64,000 nucleotides of DNA from Flaccisagitta enflata. Its lineage: Eukaryota; Chaetognatha; Sagittoidea; Aphragmophora. The notes beneath the pieces were generated by a model. It was not told the origin of the DNA. It saw only the letters and a list, made by a program, of their open reading frames with translations, and did not search any database. The translations under genes and the position numbers were made by a program. Position 1 is the first letter of the stretch. The number at the start of each line of letters is the position of its first letter. The DNA is taken from NCBI GenBank assembly GCA_965153355.1, contig OZ231127.1, positions 34,534,001-34,598,000 of the forward strand, written 5' to 3'. Of the stretch, positions 1 to 11,655 are shown in pieces.

Positions 1-101
1 ATTTGTCCCTTCGAGGACCACTGCCCCTCTCACCATCTCATTTGATCGCCGCATAATGACTTCTGATTTTGACATTTCTCAATCTCACTCTAGCTCTGTC
101 T

Positions 102-105
102 GTCT

Positions 106-197
<92 letters not shown>
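102..197 (+). repeat. (TC)n microsatellite
   Basis: Near-perfect dinucleotide run of about 48 units. Confidence 0.98.
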
Positions 198-200
<3 letters not shown>

Positions 201-1262
201 AGATAAAATTTGCCAGATAGCGTATGTACAACTACCCATGTTGCATATGGGTGGGCAGGGGCAGTAATTTGAAAACTGCCTGTGAAGGCCAAAAAAGCTA
301 GTTGTTACGAATGATTAGAAAGACAGGCCCAAAAAACTAACCAACTGCTACCCACCAACAGACAGCAGATCCTAGAGTCATAAGCTCATGACATGTGCAT
401 GTGGCTTAAAGCCACTAAAAAATGTTTTTGACGTTTCTCGTCGTTTGTCCAGAACTGTCGAAGGCTTTTTCAGGTTGTCAAATGTTATGAACCGTTCTGA
501 TGACTGTGACAGTTTTGCAAGACAAATTTTTCAGGTGCGTCAATGCACCTCAACACCTGGTTTTGTCTGTTAGTTGATTTGATGGTTGGTCGGTCACCCA
601 AACATTTGGCGATCTAACCAGCGCACCTTTTTCCTAACTTGGCCAGGTTTTTTTATGACCTCTTTTATTGCATCAGAGAAAAACTGTCGTTAATTCATGA
701 AAACGACAATAACAAAGAAGTGGTACCCAGTTACAATCCTCAAACTTTATCAGTCATTAGAAATTAAGCTTCCCTTGCTTTGAGAAAAGTATACATATTT
801 GCGCAAATCAATGCTGAGACATTTTCTACATTCCTGTTACAAAATACAAGCTAGAAAGGAAAAGAATTATGACCTCGGGACTGGGGCTAAATTTAGCTAA
901 AAATTTACGTCAGAAAAAGCGAGATGTTTGCTGACAGCTCAATGACGCAGTTCTATAGACCACAGCGTTAATAGTGTGCAGTGTGAACGTCAAAAAAAAG
1001 TGAGCAAAATGACTAATACAAGCAAAGTGTTAAGTTAATAACACCACTAGACCAGGCTCTCTACTTGTCTGCTGCATTGGCTGGCCCGTTCACAACCACA
1101 TCCCCACCAAAATCATTAATGTTTTTACATGCAGTTGATGTCCACAATAATAGATGTCAAGGGACCAAGAAATCTGTTGTAGGCCGACTTTTGTTATTGC
1201 CAATATAAGAAATAAAACTCTTGGGGTGTAACTGAACCATATTCTCCTCATGAGCTCCTCCT
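198..1262. other. Repeat-flanked DNA, no gene seen
   Basis: Short ORFs only. A tRNA A-box-like fragment lies near 1035-1056 (minus). Nothing else recognised. Confidence 0.5.
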
Positions 1263-1410
1263 TTTGGACAGCGGCCCCAAAGGGGTCGATGACCTGTGCT
1301 TTCACACAGGGAATTGTCTCTACTCCTTTGTCTCCCCCATCTCCAGGCCATATCCCAGCCTTGAGGCCCAAATCCCAGTCTTGAGGCCCAAATCCCAACC
1401 TCAAGGCTTA
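1263..1410. mobile_element. Foldback minisatellite element, one arm
   Basis: The arm ACAGCGGCCCCAAAGGGGTC-GATGACCTGTG is followed by CTTGAGGCCCAAATCCCAGC units. No opposing arm is visible. Confidence 0.6.
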
Positions 1411-1475
1411 GCTGAAACATGAAGAGAGACTAGACGATGGAAAAATGCAAAGAGAGTTTACTTTATTTGCCTCAA

Positions 1476-1648
1476 TTTTTAGTCGCGGACTAGCGACTCT
1501 ATAAGACTTTGTCAAGTCAAATCCGTCGGTTGGTTGATTTGGTTGGTGTTGGTCGGTCGGTCTGAAGTCAAAGAGTGAAAACTTCACGCATTTCCGCCCC
1601 TGCCCACCAGTCCGCGACTGGTATTGGCCGTGTATCCGGCCTTGTTAT
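1476..1648 (+). repeat. AGTCGCG-family repeat
   Basis: 5' arm AGTCGCGGAC, hairpin partner GCGACT, GTCGGT-rich middle, distal GTCCGCGACT, then the end GGCCGTGTATCCGGCCTTGTT. It is the full-length reference copy of a ~150-180 bp dispersed family. Confidence 0.85.
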
Positions 1649-1649
1649 C

Positions 1650-2450
1650 ATAGATATGCTCGCTGCTGATGGTTTGAAGTCGCCGACACATATGTGACTT
1701 TTTCCCTAGGCTTCCGACACACATATACACATTCTAGCATATTGCAATGAGCGATGCTTTGACAGTTTGACTTTGGTTGAAGGCTTCCAAGCGTATCATA
1801 CACCCCTGCATTCTTCTTCTCCTCCTTGAGAGTTGAAACTATAAGCATAGGTCATCTTCACAATCGCTTCAGGGTCGCTGCCCTACTCACTTCCATATCC
1901 TCACATGGGCTTAAGGGCAACACATACCGCTGACCATCTAACTTAATGACAGGTGCGCTTTACAGGTGCTCCTCTGTATCATTATTAACATGATTCCTCA
2001 GTCTTCATTATCGTAGTGGTTCTTATCAGTCCGGCACGGTACCAACCTGTGCACATGCATTGGGAAGGACGAGAACGACAAAAGCGCAGCAAGTGGTCGT
2101 GAGCATGATTACCACTCGGCGATTTCGAGTGTCGATCTTTAGGAGCATCTCAGCCGCCGCACAATATTCTGAATAACGAAATTGACAACATGCACATTGC
2201 ACAGCCTTGTGTTTCTAATTAGCGCCCCAAAAATCATTATTTGGCGATTTCAGCTCCCTCCTTACAGGGTGAACATACAGGGTGAGCATGGGTGTACGGG
2301 GATGACGTCAGGAACGTCAGCAGATGTCCCTGTTTGTACTTACACCCCTGTCGGATTTAAACCCATATAGTAAAAGAAGGAACAGGTCGCCCAAGGGCAA
2401 TACGTGGTCAGCAATACCCATTTTATCGTTGAAAATTGGAATGAGAGGTA
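1650..2450. other. No gene recognised
   Basis: Unique-looking sequence with no exon that I can support. It could be intron of the PDE9 gene, whose upstream exons are missing. Confidence 0.4.
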
Positions 2451-2804
2451 GGGCAGCGGCTCCAAAGGGGTCCTATAAAACACAAGGGCCTTTCATTCAT
2501 TTGTCTATCCATCCGTCAATCCGTCTGCCCCCCAGGCCCTCTCAGGCCGGAAATCTGCCTGGGCCTTGAATCTGAAAGGGCGGATTTCAGGCCCAAGAGG
2601 GCCGGTTTAAGGCCTGAGAGGACAGGATTCAGGTCTGAAAGGGCAAACTTCAGGCCTGAGAGGGCAGATTTTAGGCCTGAGAGGTCAGATTTCAGGCCTG
2701 AGAGGGCTCGGGGGGGGGGGACAAACAAATGGACGGACGGTCAAACAAACAAATGAAAGGTGCCTGTGTTCTACAGGACTTTGTCCCCTTCGGAGCCCCT
2801 GCCC
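2451..2804. mobile_element. Foldback element with minisatellite core
   Basis: The left arm (GGGCAGCGGCTCCAAAGGGG..CTATAAAACACAAG) and the right arm (CTGTGTTCTACAGGACTTTG..CCCCTGCCC) are inverted. The core is 18-20 bp CAGGCCTGAGAGGGCAGATTT units. Confidence 0.8.
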
Positions 2805-3170
2805 AAAAAAATGAAAAAGAATAAAAGGAAAAGAAAGATAGGAGGAGAAAAAGCATAATTAGGGGGAGAGTAAAAGAGAAAGTGTGCTTTTCTATCAATT
2901 TGGGCTGTAATTTCTTGTATGAGAATAAGATTAAGAATTAAGATTTCAGAGGTTGTATGAGAATAAGATTAAGAATTAAGATTTCAGAGGACAAGATAAA
3001 TAATAAACTCTGTCCGGTTTGGAGCTCTGTGGGACTTCAAAGTGGTTGCCGACGGCCCTTTGAGATTCAGCGCCATACACTTATGACTGGGTGAGGACTG
3101 AGGAGTGAGTCAAATCTCAGTACACATTGAAAAATCGATACAGTCAGTCTTTTGTTTTAAACCGGATTTT

Positions 3171-3242
3171 TAATTAGGGTTAGGGGTGGGGTTAGGGTTC
3201 GGTATGGGGTTGGGGATGATTTTAGGGTTAGGGAGAGGGCTT
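3171..3242 (+). repeat. Degenerate TTAGGG-like interstitial repeat
   Basis: TTAGGGTTAGGGGTGGGGTT and neighbours: about ten imperfect GGGTTA units over 70 bp. It is not a telomere, because sequence continues on both sides. Confidence 0.7.
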
Positions 3243-3449
3243 TGGGCGGGTTGGGCTTTATAAATTACAGCCCGAATCTGCTTTCAGAGGATTTGTATAA
3301 AAGCAAATGCACAGGATCGACTTTTCAAGAATCGCCCAAATCACTAGCACCGCAACCCGCAGCTAACGTCATTGCCATCATTTTGTCATGTGGGGCGGCG
3401 TCAATTGCTTGGATTAATACAATTCGCGGCGCGATTGAGGTCACTTTTT

Positions 3450-4003
3450 GGGCAGCGGCCCCAAAGGGCCGATGTCCTGTAGGACACAGGGGTGAATTTC
3501 CAGATGTCAGTGCGTCCGCACGTCCCTCCCCCTGAGGCTCCTCTCAGGCCAAAAATCAGCCCTCTCAAGCCCCAAATCAGCCTTCTCAGGCCCAAGATCA
3601 GCCCTCTCAGGCTCAAAACTCAGCCCTCTCGGGCCCAAACTCAGCCCTTTCAAGCCCAAATCAGCCCTCTCAGGCCCAAATTCCAGTCCTCTCAGGCCCA
3701 AAATCAGCCCTCTCAGCTCAAATTAGCTCTTGATACCTAAATCCCAGCCTTGTCAGGCTAAAAATCAAGCATTTCAGGATTAAAACCAGCCCTCTCAAAC
3801 CTAAAATCTAATCCCTTGTGTCTCAATTCAGCCCTCAAAATCATCATTGATCCTATTCGAGCCCTTGACCCCCTAACTCAGCCCCTACATGCCTCATTAG
3901 CGTGCTTCAATTGATCTAATCAGCCCTTTAATGTGCCTTCTCAGAATCTGGAAATTCATCCTGTGTCACCACAGGACACTTCGGCCCTTTGGGGCCGCTG
4001 CCC
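3450..4003. mobile_element. Foldback element with minisatellite core
   Basis: Arms GGGCAGCGGCCCCAAAGGGC..GATGTCCTGTAGGACACAG and its inverse at 3955-4003. Core of ~18-bp CTCTCAGGCCCAAAATCAGCC units, degenerating to the right. Beyond the right arm the flank CAGGTACCGCTGACCATGTG recurs next to other copies. Confidence 0.85.
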
Positions 4004-4294
4004 TGCTCTCTCCCTTCTTCAGTTAGTCACTTCAAGCAGGGCATCAGGTACCGCTGACCATGTGCGATCCTTGGATGACTAGTTTCCCCCTAATACCTGT
4101 GGTACCATCGCCTAAAGATCCAGATTCTCTGCTCCCCAAAGATTAAACAAGGTCATCAGCCCTAAGTCGCGTGCGTCGGCACTTTCAGAAAAGTCAGGCA
4201 GACAGACAGTTGGATTGAAAGTGGAGCCTGAGTAGCAGAAGCAGTAACGACAGCAAAAAAAGTAAAGGTGAAACCTGATTTACAATTATTGATA

Positions 4295-4802
4295 CAGTAG
4301 ATGTCGTGCAGACTTGGAAATACGGGAACTCATAACCTGAGCATCAGTATAATGAGGGGACTGATAATTTGCTGATATAATGTATAGACCTTATGGGGTT
4401 GGCGATAGAATGCGGCATCCCTCTACGGCTTACTCTAAGAAAAAACTTTAAGCATAAAATTTTAGGATCCTCAATCACTTTTTTTGCAGAATTTCAGCTT
4501 CATCCATTTGCTTTAAGTGCAAAACCAGTTTGGGATTCAAACTTGGAACCTTTGACTAAAAAATTCATCAAGATAAACCTGAAGTCAAGTGAGTTAACCA
4601 CTAGACCAATTCCAGAATCTGATTCAATGAAGTGAATTTGATTTAGTATATTCCAAAAAAATTTTTATTAACAGAGCTGCCAGACCCCATCGTCAACCCT
4701 ATAAGACAGAAACATTATACACTCACAGTTTCATTTCATTTGCACAAATGGTAATTAGGATATGAGGGCCCCCGTATTTCCAAGTATAGACGACATCTAC
4801 TG
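4295..4802. mobile_element. Mariner-like MITE containing a tRNA-like (SINE) segment
   Basis: TA-flanked inverted ends CAGTAGATGTCGT...ACTTGGAAATACGGG. On the minus strand near 4615-4525 it carries GGTCTAGTGGTTAACTC, a tRNA-type A box, followed about 60 bp later by AAGTTTGAATCCC, a B box. Another right-end fragment of the same family is at 15383-15422. Confidence 0.72.
4525..4620 (-). repeat. tRNA-derived SINE head (A and B boxes)
   Basis: The minus strand reads TGGTCTAGTGGTTAACTC (A box) then GGTTCCAAGTTTGAATCCC (B box) at near-tRNA spacing, Glu/Asp-like. It has no cloverleaf that would make a functional tRNA. A related A-box piece (CCTGGTCTAGTGGTGTTA) is at 1035-1056 on the minus strand. 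Confidence 0.5.
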
Positions 4803-4881
4803 TATTCAAAAACTCAAAAATCATAACAAAAAGCCTTAAAAACAGTTTTGTGAAGAACCAACAGACAGACAGACAGACAGA

Positions 4882-5285
4882 CCACGCGGATCAAAAAAAA
4901 AAAGACGCACTTTTAAATGGTTAATTTAGCCAATAGATCTTGAAAAAACTATAGAAAATATTAGGTCATTTTGAAGCCCTTTGAAAATACTTTCATTTGG
5001 TTTCAATCTGATATTGCTATCTTTTTTGTCATTAAGAAATGGCATCAGTTTCAGTAAAAAGGTTGCCTATTTGTGTTTTGCAATCCCCATGAAAAAGTTT
5101 ATTTTAGCAAAATAGAGCTTCTCTTTTCAGAGCTCTAGCTTCTAAATCTTTGAGATACAGATCTGGGATTGGTCTAGAATGAATGATTTTTTTGAAAATC
5201 TTTTAAAATGTCTTTCTTCAAAATAGCAAAAATTATTTCTTATATCTGTTTTATCAATTAATAGATAGGTGTGTCTTTTTCTTTT
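4882..5285 (+). mobile_element. ~400-bp MITE, copy 1 (GACGCAC ends)
   Basis: Begins AAAAAGACGCACTTTTAAAT and ends TAGATAGGTGTGTCTTTTTC. It is collinear with 27800-28203 over the whole length at roughly 85-90% by eye. It has a short inverted terminal repeat (AAAAAGACGCAC). No ORF. Confidence 0.75.
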
Positions 5286-6043
5286 TTTTTTTTTTTTTAT
5301 CCAAGTGGTATTGACATAAAAACATTCAAAAACATTTAGAATGTCATTAAATTGGGTAAAACGCCCTCTAAACAAGTTTGTGATAGACAGACTGACAAAC
5401 TAACAGACAAACTGATCGACCAAATAGTGGCTTATAGAGGTTTATGAATGACTTAAAAATATTCAAAAACATTCAAAATAGCTTTATAAAGTGTGAAAAA
5501 CCTTTTAAACAGTTTTGTGACGGACGGACGGACAGACGGACGGACGGACGGATGGACTGACGGACCAATAAAAAAGTGGCTTGTAGAGTTGCGTAGCACG
5601 CGACTAAAAATGAAGAGAAATTTGATTTTTGGGCGCTATATTCTGGGTGTATGAGCCAAAATGGAAAATCGCCCCAATGGCGCTAATTGTATTCAAGTAA
5701 GCTTCCAATCGCTACCAGTTGACTACTCAGAAACAAGAAGGTAAGCTGCTGGAGATTTGGCAAGGGCCAATGTCCTGTAGGGCACAGGGGTGAATTTCCA
5801 GATGTTCATCCATTCATATGACCACTCTTCCGTCCATCCATCTGTCTGTCCATTCTTCCATCCATCCACCTGTCCTTCCATCCATGCCCCCCGGCCCGAG
5901 GTTGCTTTAACTCCCAACAATCAATGCAAAAGTCCCATTGATTAATAAGGAAAATTGATGAACAGGTCACCCTAGGGCAATATGTGGTCAGCGATACCCG
6001 TTGCCCTGCTTTGCGTGGTTGTGAAATGGAGTGAGAGGAAGCA

Positions 6044-6406
6044 GGGCAGCTGCCCCGAAGTCGGACGAAGCAGGGGACTCACTGGTCATTCCATCCGTCT
6101 GTCCGTCTGTTCCCCCAGGTCCTCAGGCCTGGGGCCTGCCCTCTCAGGCTGGAAATAATCTTCCTCTCAGGCCTGAAATCTGCCCTCTCAGGCCTTGAAT
6201 CTGTGAGGTCAGATTTCAGGCCTGAGAGGACAGATTTCAGGCCTGAGAGGGCAGATTCAAGGCCTGGGAGGGCAAATTTCAGGCCTGAGAGGGCAGATTT
6301 CACGCCTGAGAGGGCAGGGGGACGCACGGACGAACGGACAGACAGAATGACAAACGAAAGTCCCCCTGTGTTCTACAGGACTTTGTCCCCTTCGGGGCTG
6401 CTGCCC
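6044..6406. mobile_element. Foldback element with minisatellite core
   Basis: Inverted arms GGGCAGCTGCCCCGAAGTC and GGGGCTGCTGCCC surround CAGGCCTGAGAGGGCAGATT units, with GTCCGTCTGT/GACAGACAG-type inner arms. Confidence 0.8.
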
Positions 6407-6492
6407 AAAAAATGAATTGTCGCAAAAGCATTTGATGGGCAGCAGTACCCAATTCCCCTATGTTAGTGTATGTGAGCGTGAGGTGGTTAGAG

Positions 6493-6973
6493 GGGCAGCG
6501 GCCCAGAAGGGGCCGACGACTTATGCTGTTTTTATCTGAGCCTCAAGACTGCAATTAGAGCCTGGCAGCTGGAATTGGGGCCTGGAGGCTGGGATTTGAG
6601 CCTGGGGGCTAGGATTTGGGCCTCGGGACTAGGATTAGAGCATCAAAGCAGGGATTTGAGCCTTGAGGTTGGGAATTAAGTCTTGAAGCAGGATTTGAGT
6701 CGAAGCTGGGATTTGAGCCTTGAGACTGGGATTTGAGCCTTGAGACTGGGATTTAAGCCTCGAGACTGGGATTTGAGCCTCAAGACTAGGATTTTATCAT
6801 CAAGATTGGAATATGAGCCTCAAGACTGGGATTTGAGCCTTAAGGCCAGGATTTGAGCCTTTAAGTTAGGATGTGAGCCTCAAGAGCCTCAAGAGGGTGG
6901 AAGAACAGAGAAGGAGGAGGAAAATTTCCCCTGTGTGAAAGCATAGGTCATCGGACCCTTTGAGGCCGCTGCC
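6493..6973. mobile_element. Foldback element, GGGATTTGAGCCT core subfamily
   Basis: Arms GGGGCAGCGGCCCAGAAGGG and CCTTTGAGGCCGCTGCC bound about 20 units of ~20 bp (CTGGGATTTGAGCCTTGAGA). It is preceded by a ~90-bp flank shared with 39640-39698. Confidence 0.82.
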
Positions 6974-7309
6974 AAAAAAGTGAAATTTTCATTGAATAAC
7001 ATGGAAAATTTGGAAAAAATAAAAAAGATGTAAAATTCCCATTGAATAACATAGAAAATTGCCCTGAAAACCTCAATTTTGCCCTCTCTGAACATCTGGA
7101 AATTCACCCCTGTGTGCCCTTTTGGGCCGCTGCCTTGCTCTCCTTCAACTCTTCAGCTGATCACTCCAAGCAGTGCATTGGGTACCGCTGACCATGTGCG
7201 ATCCTTGGATGACTAGTTATCTCTAAAATGGAATGAGGTGCAGACCGCAGCTTGGACGGTGTTTTGACAAATCTTTAAAATGGGCGCAATCTGGCTGTTG
7301 CTGCTCTTT

Positions 7310-7812
7310 GGGCAGCGGCCCCAAAGGGGCCAATGACCTATGCTTTCACACATGGAGAAATTTGTCCTTCCTTCTCCTTTTTTGACAGCGGCCCCAAAGG
7401 GGCGATGTCCTGTAGAACACAAGGGGGAATTTCGAGACGTCCGTCCTTCCCTCCCCCCCATAAACCATCAAGGCCTCAAATTAGCCCTCCCAGGCCTCAA
7501 TCTAGCCCTCCAGACCTCAAATCAGCCCTCTTGGCTTGAAATTAGCCTCCCCCATGCCTCAAATCTGCCTTTCAGTCCTCAAATCTGCCCTCCAGATCTT
7601 CAATCAGCCTTCCAAGCATCAAATCAGCCCTCTTAACCTCAAATCTGCTCTCCAAGCCTTAATTCTGCCCTCTAACCCCCAAATCTGCCTTCAATGGCCT
7701 AAATCAGCCATCTAAAGCCTGAAATATGCCCCCCCAAGATGGACGGAAGGACAGACCTCTAGAAATTCCCCCGAGTGTTCTACAGGACATCAGCCCTTTG
7801 GGGCCGCTGCCC
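7310..7812. mobile_element. Two abutting foldback elements
   Basis: A lone arm (GGGCAGCGGCCCCAAAGGGG, 7310-7370) is followed directly by a second left arm at 7384. The right arm ends at 7812. The core has CCTCAAATCAGCCCTCCAGG units. Confidence 0.78.
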
Positions 7813-8286
7813 TGCTCTCACTCCACCTCTTCACTGGATCACTCCTAGCAGGGCATTGTGTACTGCTGACCATGTACGATCCTTGGATGACCCCCCCCCC
7901 AGCCCCCCCAGGCCTCCAAACCCAACTCTGCTATTGAAATTCCGATGGAAATCTTTGAATTGTGCAACATATAGTGGTAAAAAAATCAAAGCCATCTATT
8001 AACCTCTACTTCTTTCTAATGAAAACCGACTAAAACACGTAACGACTAGTAGTGCAAATACCGCCCTATAACCTGTGACCAATCAACCAAATGATGGATC
8101 AACAGACCGAACGACCAACTGACTAATGGACCCACTGACCGACGGAAAGAATTAGCGTAGCATGCAACTAGAAAATTTGAAAATATGCACAACAGAATTA
8201 CTACACTAATTTTCAACAATCTAGCGTTTACAAAATTGCTTGGTAAGAAATGGTCAATTAGTACAATTACAAAATAACATCAACTG

Positions 8287-8745
8287 GATATGGGCTAATT
8301 TTAAAGAACGCGTTTCCTTTTTATTATGAGCCTAAATTGAACTCAGTAGCTCAATTTGTATAGAAGATATGAGATGACTAAGTTGCAAGGGTTTTTGCCA
8401 TTCATGATAAAATTACATCAACTTTGAAAGACTGTCGCTCTGAAAAGAATTGAGCTATTGACCTCAATTTAGGCTCATTTTAAAGGGCTGTGTCAGTTCT
8501 TCAAAATGAGCCCAAATTGAGCTCAGTAGCTCAATTCGTTTAGAAGATATGAGCTGATAAAGTTGTAAGGTTTTTTGCCATTACTGATAAAATTACATGA
8601 ACTTTAGAAAACTGTCGCTCCTAAACAAATTGAGCTAGTGACCTCAATTTAGGCTCATTTTAAAGAGCTAAGTCAGCTCTTTAAGATGAGCCTAAATTGA
8701 GCTTATTTGCTCAATTCGTTCAGGAGATATGAGCTGACAAAGTTA
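8287..8745 (+). repeat. ~180-bp tandem repeat, about 2.5 units
   Basis: Units begin near GGGCTAATTTTAAAGAACG, 8472 and 8652 (GGCTCATTTTAAAG). Each contains inverted half-sites CCTCAATTTAGGCTCATTTT and AAAATGAGCCCAAATTGAGC. It is intronic or upstream of the PDE9 exons. No ORF. Confidence 0.85.
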
Positions 8746-9230
8746 ATTCCTTCCATTCATACTTACTAAAAATCGTTCTCCTCTGTTTTCCAGAGGTAAA
8801 AGGAAGTGGAAGGAAAACCCTGAGTTTTAAAAACTTGCCTCCACGTCTTTTTGATGCCCCATAGGGTACTACGAGTGGCTGTCATGGTCAGTCCCGTGGA
8901 CATTGACCCCCATCTTTATCGATCTAAGATCTATGGGTGCGTTGAATAAAATGAAGAAAAAATTCATTTCTGAAATTGTTGCCCTTGAGGATTTACTGGC
9001 AATTCACCATAAAACGAGGTTCGCAGGACATTAAAGCCGTGCCAAATGTTCCAAATTCATAAAATGAGGCACATTAGTTCATTTGAAGGATTTTTCTGGG
9101 TTTTGATAGCAGTTGTTACACTTAATCCGTACTCAAACAATCCTTTTCCGCCTAATTTTTGCACATGTGTTAGGACACTGGGCACTACCATCGAAGCTTG
9201 CCAACCATCTCTCTTTTATTTTCTTACTAG

Positions 9231-11185
9231 CTGAAGATGGTTCTGATCAAATGCTGTGACATCTCGAACGAAGTCCGCCCGATGAACATCTCCGAACCCT
9301 GGGTTGACTGCCTTCTGGAAGAATATTTTATGCAAAGCGACAGGGAAAAGGCCGAGGGGCTCCCTGTCGCATCGTTCATGGACAGGTGGGTCTTGTTTGT
9401 TTGTTTGTTTGTTTGTTTGTTTGTTTGTTTGTTTGTTTGTTTGTTTGTTTGTTTGTTTGTTTGTTTGTTTGTTTGTTTGTTTGTTTCTTTATTCACATTT
9501 TCAATTCGGGAGTGAATCTCCTGTCTTTGTCATTCTGTTTGATTCTTTCTTGATTTTTCAAATATTTGCTGCCCAATAAAACCTGTTCATTCAGTTGAAC
9601 TCTGCGATAAAGAATGTCAAGGTTCAAAATACCAGCTTGCGAGAGGTTCTTTCTATTTCTGCGACTTATACAAAATCCTCGACTTTATTATCCCAAATAT
9701 ACAGGGAGAAAGTGACAAAACCTAAAGCGCAAATTGGATTTATTAAGTTTGTGTTATTACCTATGTTTGACGCCGTGGCACGACTTTTTCCAAAGGTAAG
9801 TTGGGTAATCTTTTAAAACTTCGATTTTTTTAATTCCCCCACCCTCATTCATTTATCTGATCAAAGTTTTTTTTTACATTCTTGTTTTTTTTCTGTCCTT
9901 CCGCGTGATAATGATCCTCTAATCAGGAAATGATTGGTTCAAAGTTCTGCTCAATCTTTTCGTGTATCGTAACTAATCGCAGAAATCAAAAACGGATTGA
10001 GAGGCGTGATTCTTACTCACAGCCACTCTCAATTCCCTTTTGACTTTAGCCCTATCCAAGGTACAAGGAGCGAGCTACCCTTGCAAAATTTCATTCGCTT
10101 TAAATCCTTATCTTTCTAGTTCACGACTGTGAACACGTGCAGGCAGAAACACGGGCACATGAACACCCCAGAACACGGTCACATTCAAAATACACTTGAT
10201 GAGACACGTTTACATCTTCACCCAAATCACGATTTTTTTTCCATCCTCTCCCTGCCATTCCCTCTTAATGCAGATCGATGGAGCCCTTGTCGAGCCACTC
10301 CGGCAAGCGCTTGCGCATTATGAATCTCTGAAGGAACAAGAGGACAGTTACAAAACTGCGGAAGTGAGTTTTTTGTCTTTTGCTTTGTTTTTTAGTTTCT
10401 GTTTTTTGTGTTTGTTTTGTTTTATCAAATTTCAGCCATATTTGATTATTTTCCTGTGTGTCTTTGACATAAGATATCGTCATTGTTAATGGAATATCCC
10501 GCCTAAATTTTCAGCCCTTGAGAACTGACCAAAGTCTTCAAGTTCAGCAGGTTTGTGGCCTGATTACCATTTTTTTGCTTGTCATGGAAAGCAAGGAGCT
10601 GATTGGAATGGGCTTTTTTGTCTCTTTATTACTAACTCACGAGGCTAGGGCGTTGTATAGACTTTAAAACTGATCACGATCATACAATGTATGAGAATGG
10701 CGAAATTCATACCATCAGCTAATTTCTCCAATTACACGTTTGTAATAGTATGACGAACTGAATCGAATGTCATGTTTCAATCCAACGACTACACAGCCAG
10801 AAAAAAGGAATGCGATCATCGGTGAATTTGTTTAGCAAACTCTTGGCATGTTTTGTAATTTTCATCACTCTTTGATCTTTTCTGACAATTCCGCATGTCT
10901 GACAATGAATTTCTATGACAATTTTGCATGTCAGATGCCCCGTTTATATCTTAATTCTAGTATAGTGGAGATGATGCTTTTATTTCTAAATTTTGCTACA
11001 GATTGTGAACAACAATGAATGCACACAAGATCATTACCACCCCACTTCATCTCATTCCACCCCTCCCCACTCCATCCCATCAGGAGCGAGCGCAGGAGCT
11101 GCCGCGTATCGTCACTTCGTCAGAAAATGAAGAAACTGGTATGCCTTTGATAAATGAGATTTCACCGCCGGAGGCCATCAACTAG
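9231..11185 (+). CDS. PDE9A: PDE9-type cGMP phosphodiesterase, C-terminal exons (partial gene)
   Basis: Four exons at 9231-9385, 9705-9795, 10274-10363 and 11084-11185 join in phase and encode the last 146 residues of a PDE9-family 3',5'-cyclic nucleotide phosphodiesterase, ending at TAG 11183-11185. Visible motifs are [17 protein letters not shown], whose Asp is the C-terminal metal ligand of the PDE catalytic site; [19 protein letters not shown]; and AQIGFIKFV, holding the invariant Gln and clamp Phe of the nucleotide pocket. Known family role: cGMP hydrolysis in the cytosol. All acceptors are AG and all donors GT (gtgggt, gtaagt, gtgagt). The upstream exons with the HD metal-binding motifs were not found in the first 9.2 kb and probably lie outside. 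The tail after the catalytic helices is divergent and rich in E/Q/S. A possible donor (ctg|gtatgc) in the last exon could allow another ending. The family call is very secure; orthology to PDE9A is likely. Confidence 0.93.
9391..9487 (+). repeat. (TTTG)n microsatellite in a PDE9 intron
   Basis: About 24 perfect units starting within 10 bp of the donor of the exon 9231-9385. Confidence 0.98.
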
Positions 11186-11450
11186 GTACGTGAGCGGTGA
11201 GGACCTATGTTGACAACTAGGCACGTAAAAACATTAGGGTTGATCTGCTTTGCAGCAATAGCTGATATACAAGATATTTTTAGGGGTGTGGAAGCAATAT
11301 AAATGTTTTTGTCATTGAAATTTGAATCAATCACCATTTTACTGTTGAGAAATATGTCATATTGGTTTAATTTAGGTGTGAACCTTGACCGGCGGAATCT
11401 TACCCGCTTCCACATCGCGGATATTTTTTAAACAAGTGACGCGGGATCAC

Positions 11451-11655
11451 AATATGGTTGCGGACGGGTGGGCATGGGCATCCAACCCCCATCCATACCT
11501 TATGCCCCCCCACACACACAAAAACCATCTAAAACGCTCATTTTCGCGCTTTTCGACTTGTGTCCATGGACCGACGGACCGATAGACCAACGGACGGACC
11601 GAGGGACCGACGGACTGACAAAGTCTCTTATAGAGTTGCGTGTCCGCAACTAAAA
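11451..11655 (-). repeat. AGTTGCG-subfamily repeat
   Basis: On the minus strand the arm is AGTTGCGGACACGCAACT and the distal site is GTCCGCAAC. The middle is GTCCGTCGGTCC-rich. The 3' end differs (ATATTGTG instead of CCTTGTT), as at 39971-40147. Confidence 0.8.

Noticed and set aside
388-573. 61-residue ORF with a protein-like composition
   Set aside because: No splice signals or motif; length is within chance for this sequence.
3171-3242. Chromosome end
   Set aside because: Degenerate TTAGGG-like units with unique and repeat sequence on both sides.
2516-3740. ORFs with repeated GLKSALSGLK or QPSQAQISPL-type peptides
   Set aside because: These are translations of the foldback minisatellite cores; each copy has a different unit and frame, with no exon signals.
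4525-4620. Functional tRNA gene
   Set aside because: A and B boxes only; acceptor and anticodon stems cannot be formed.
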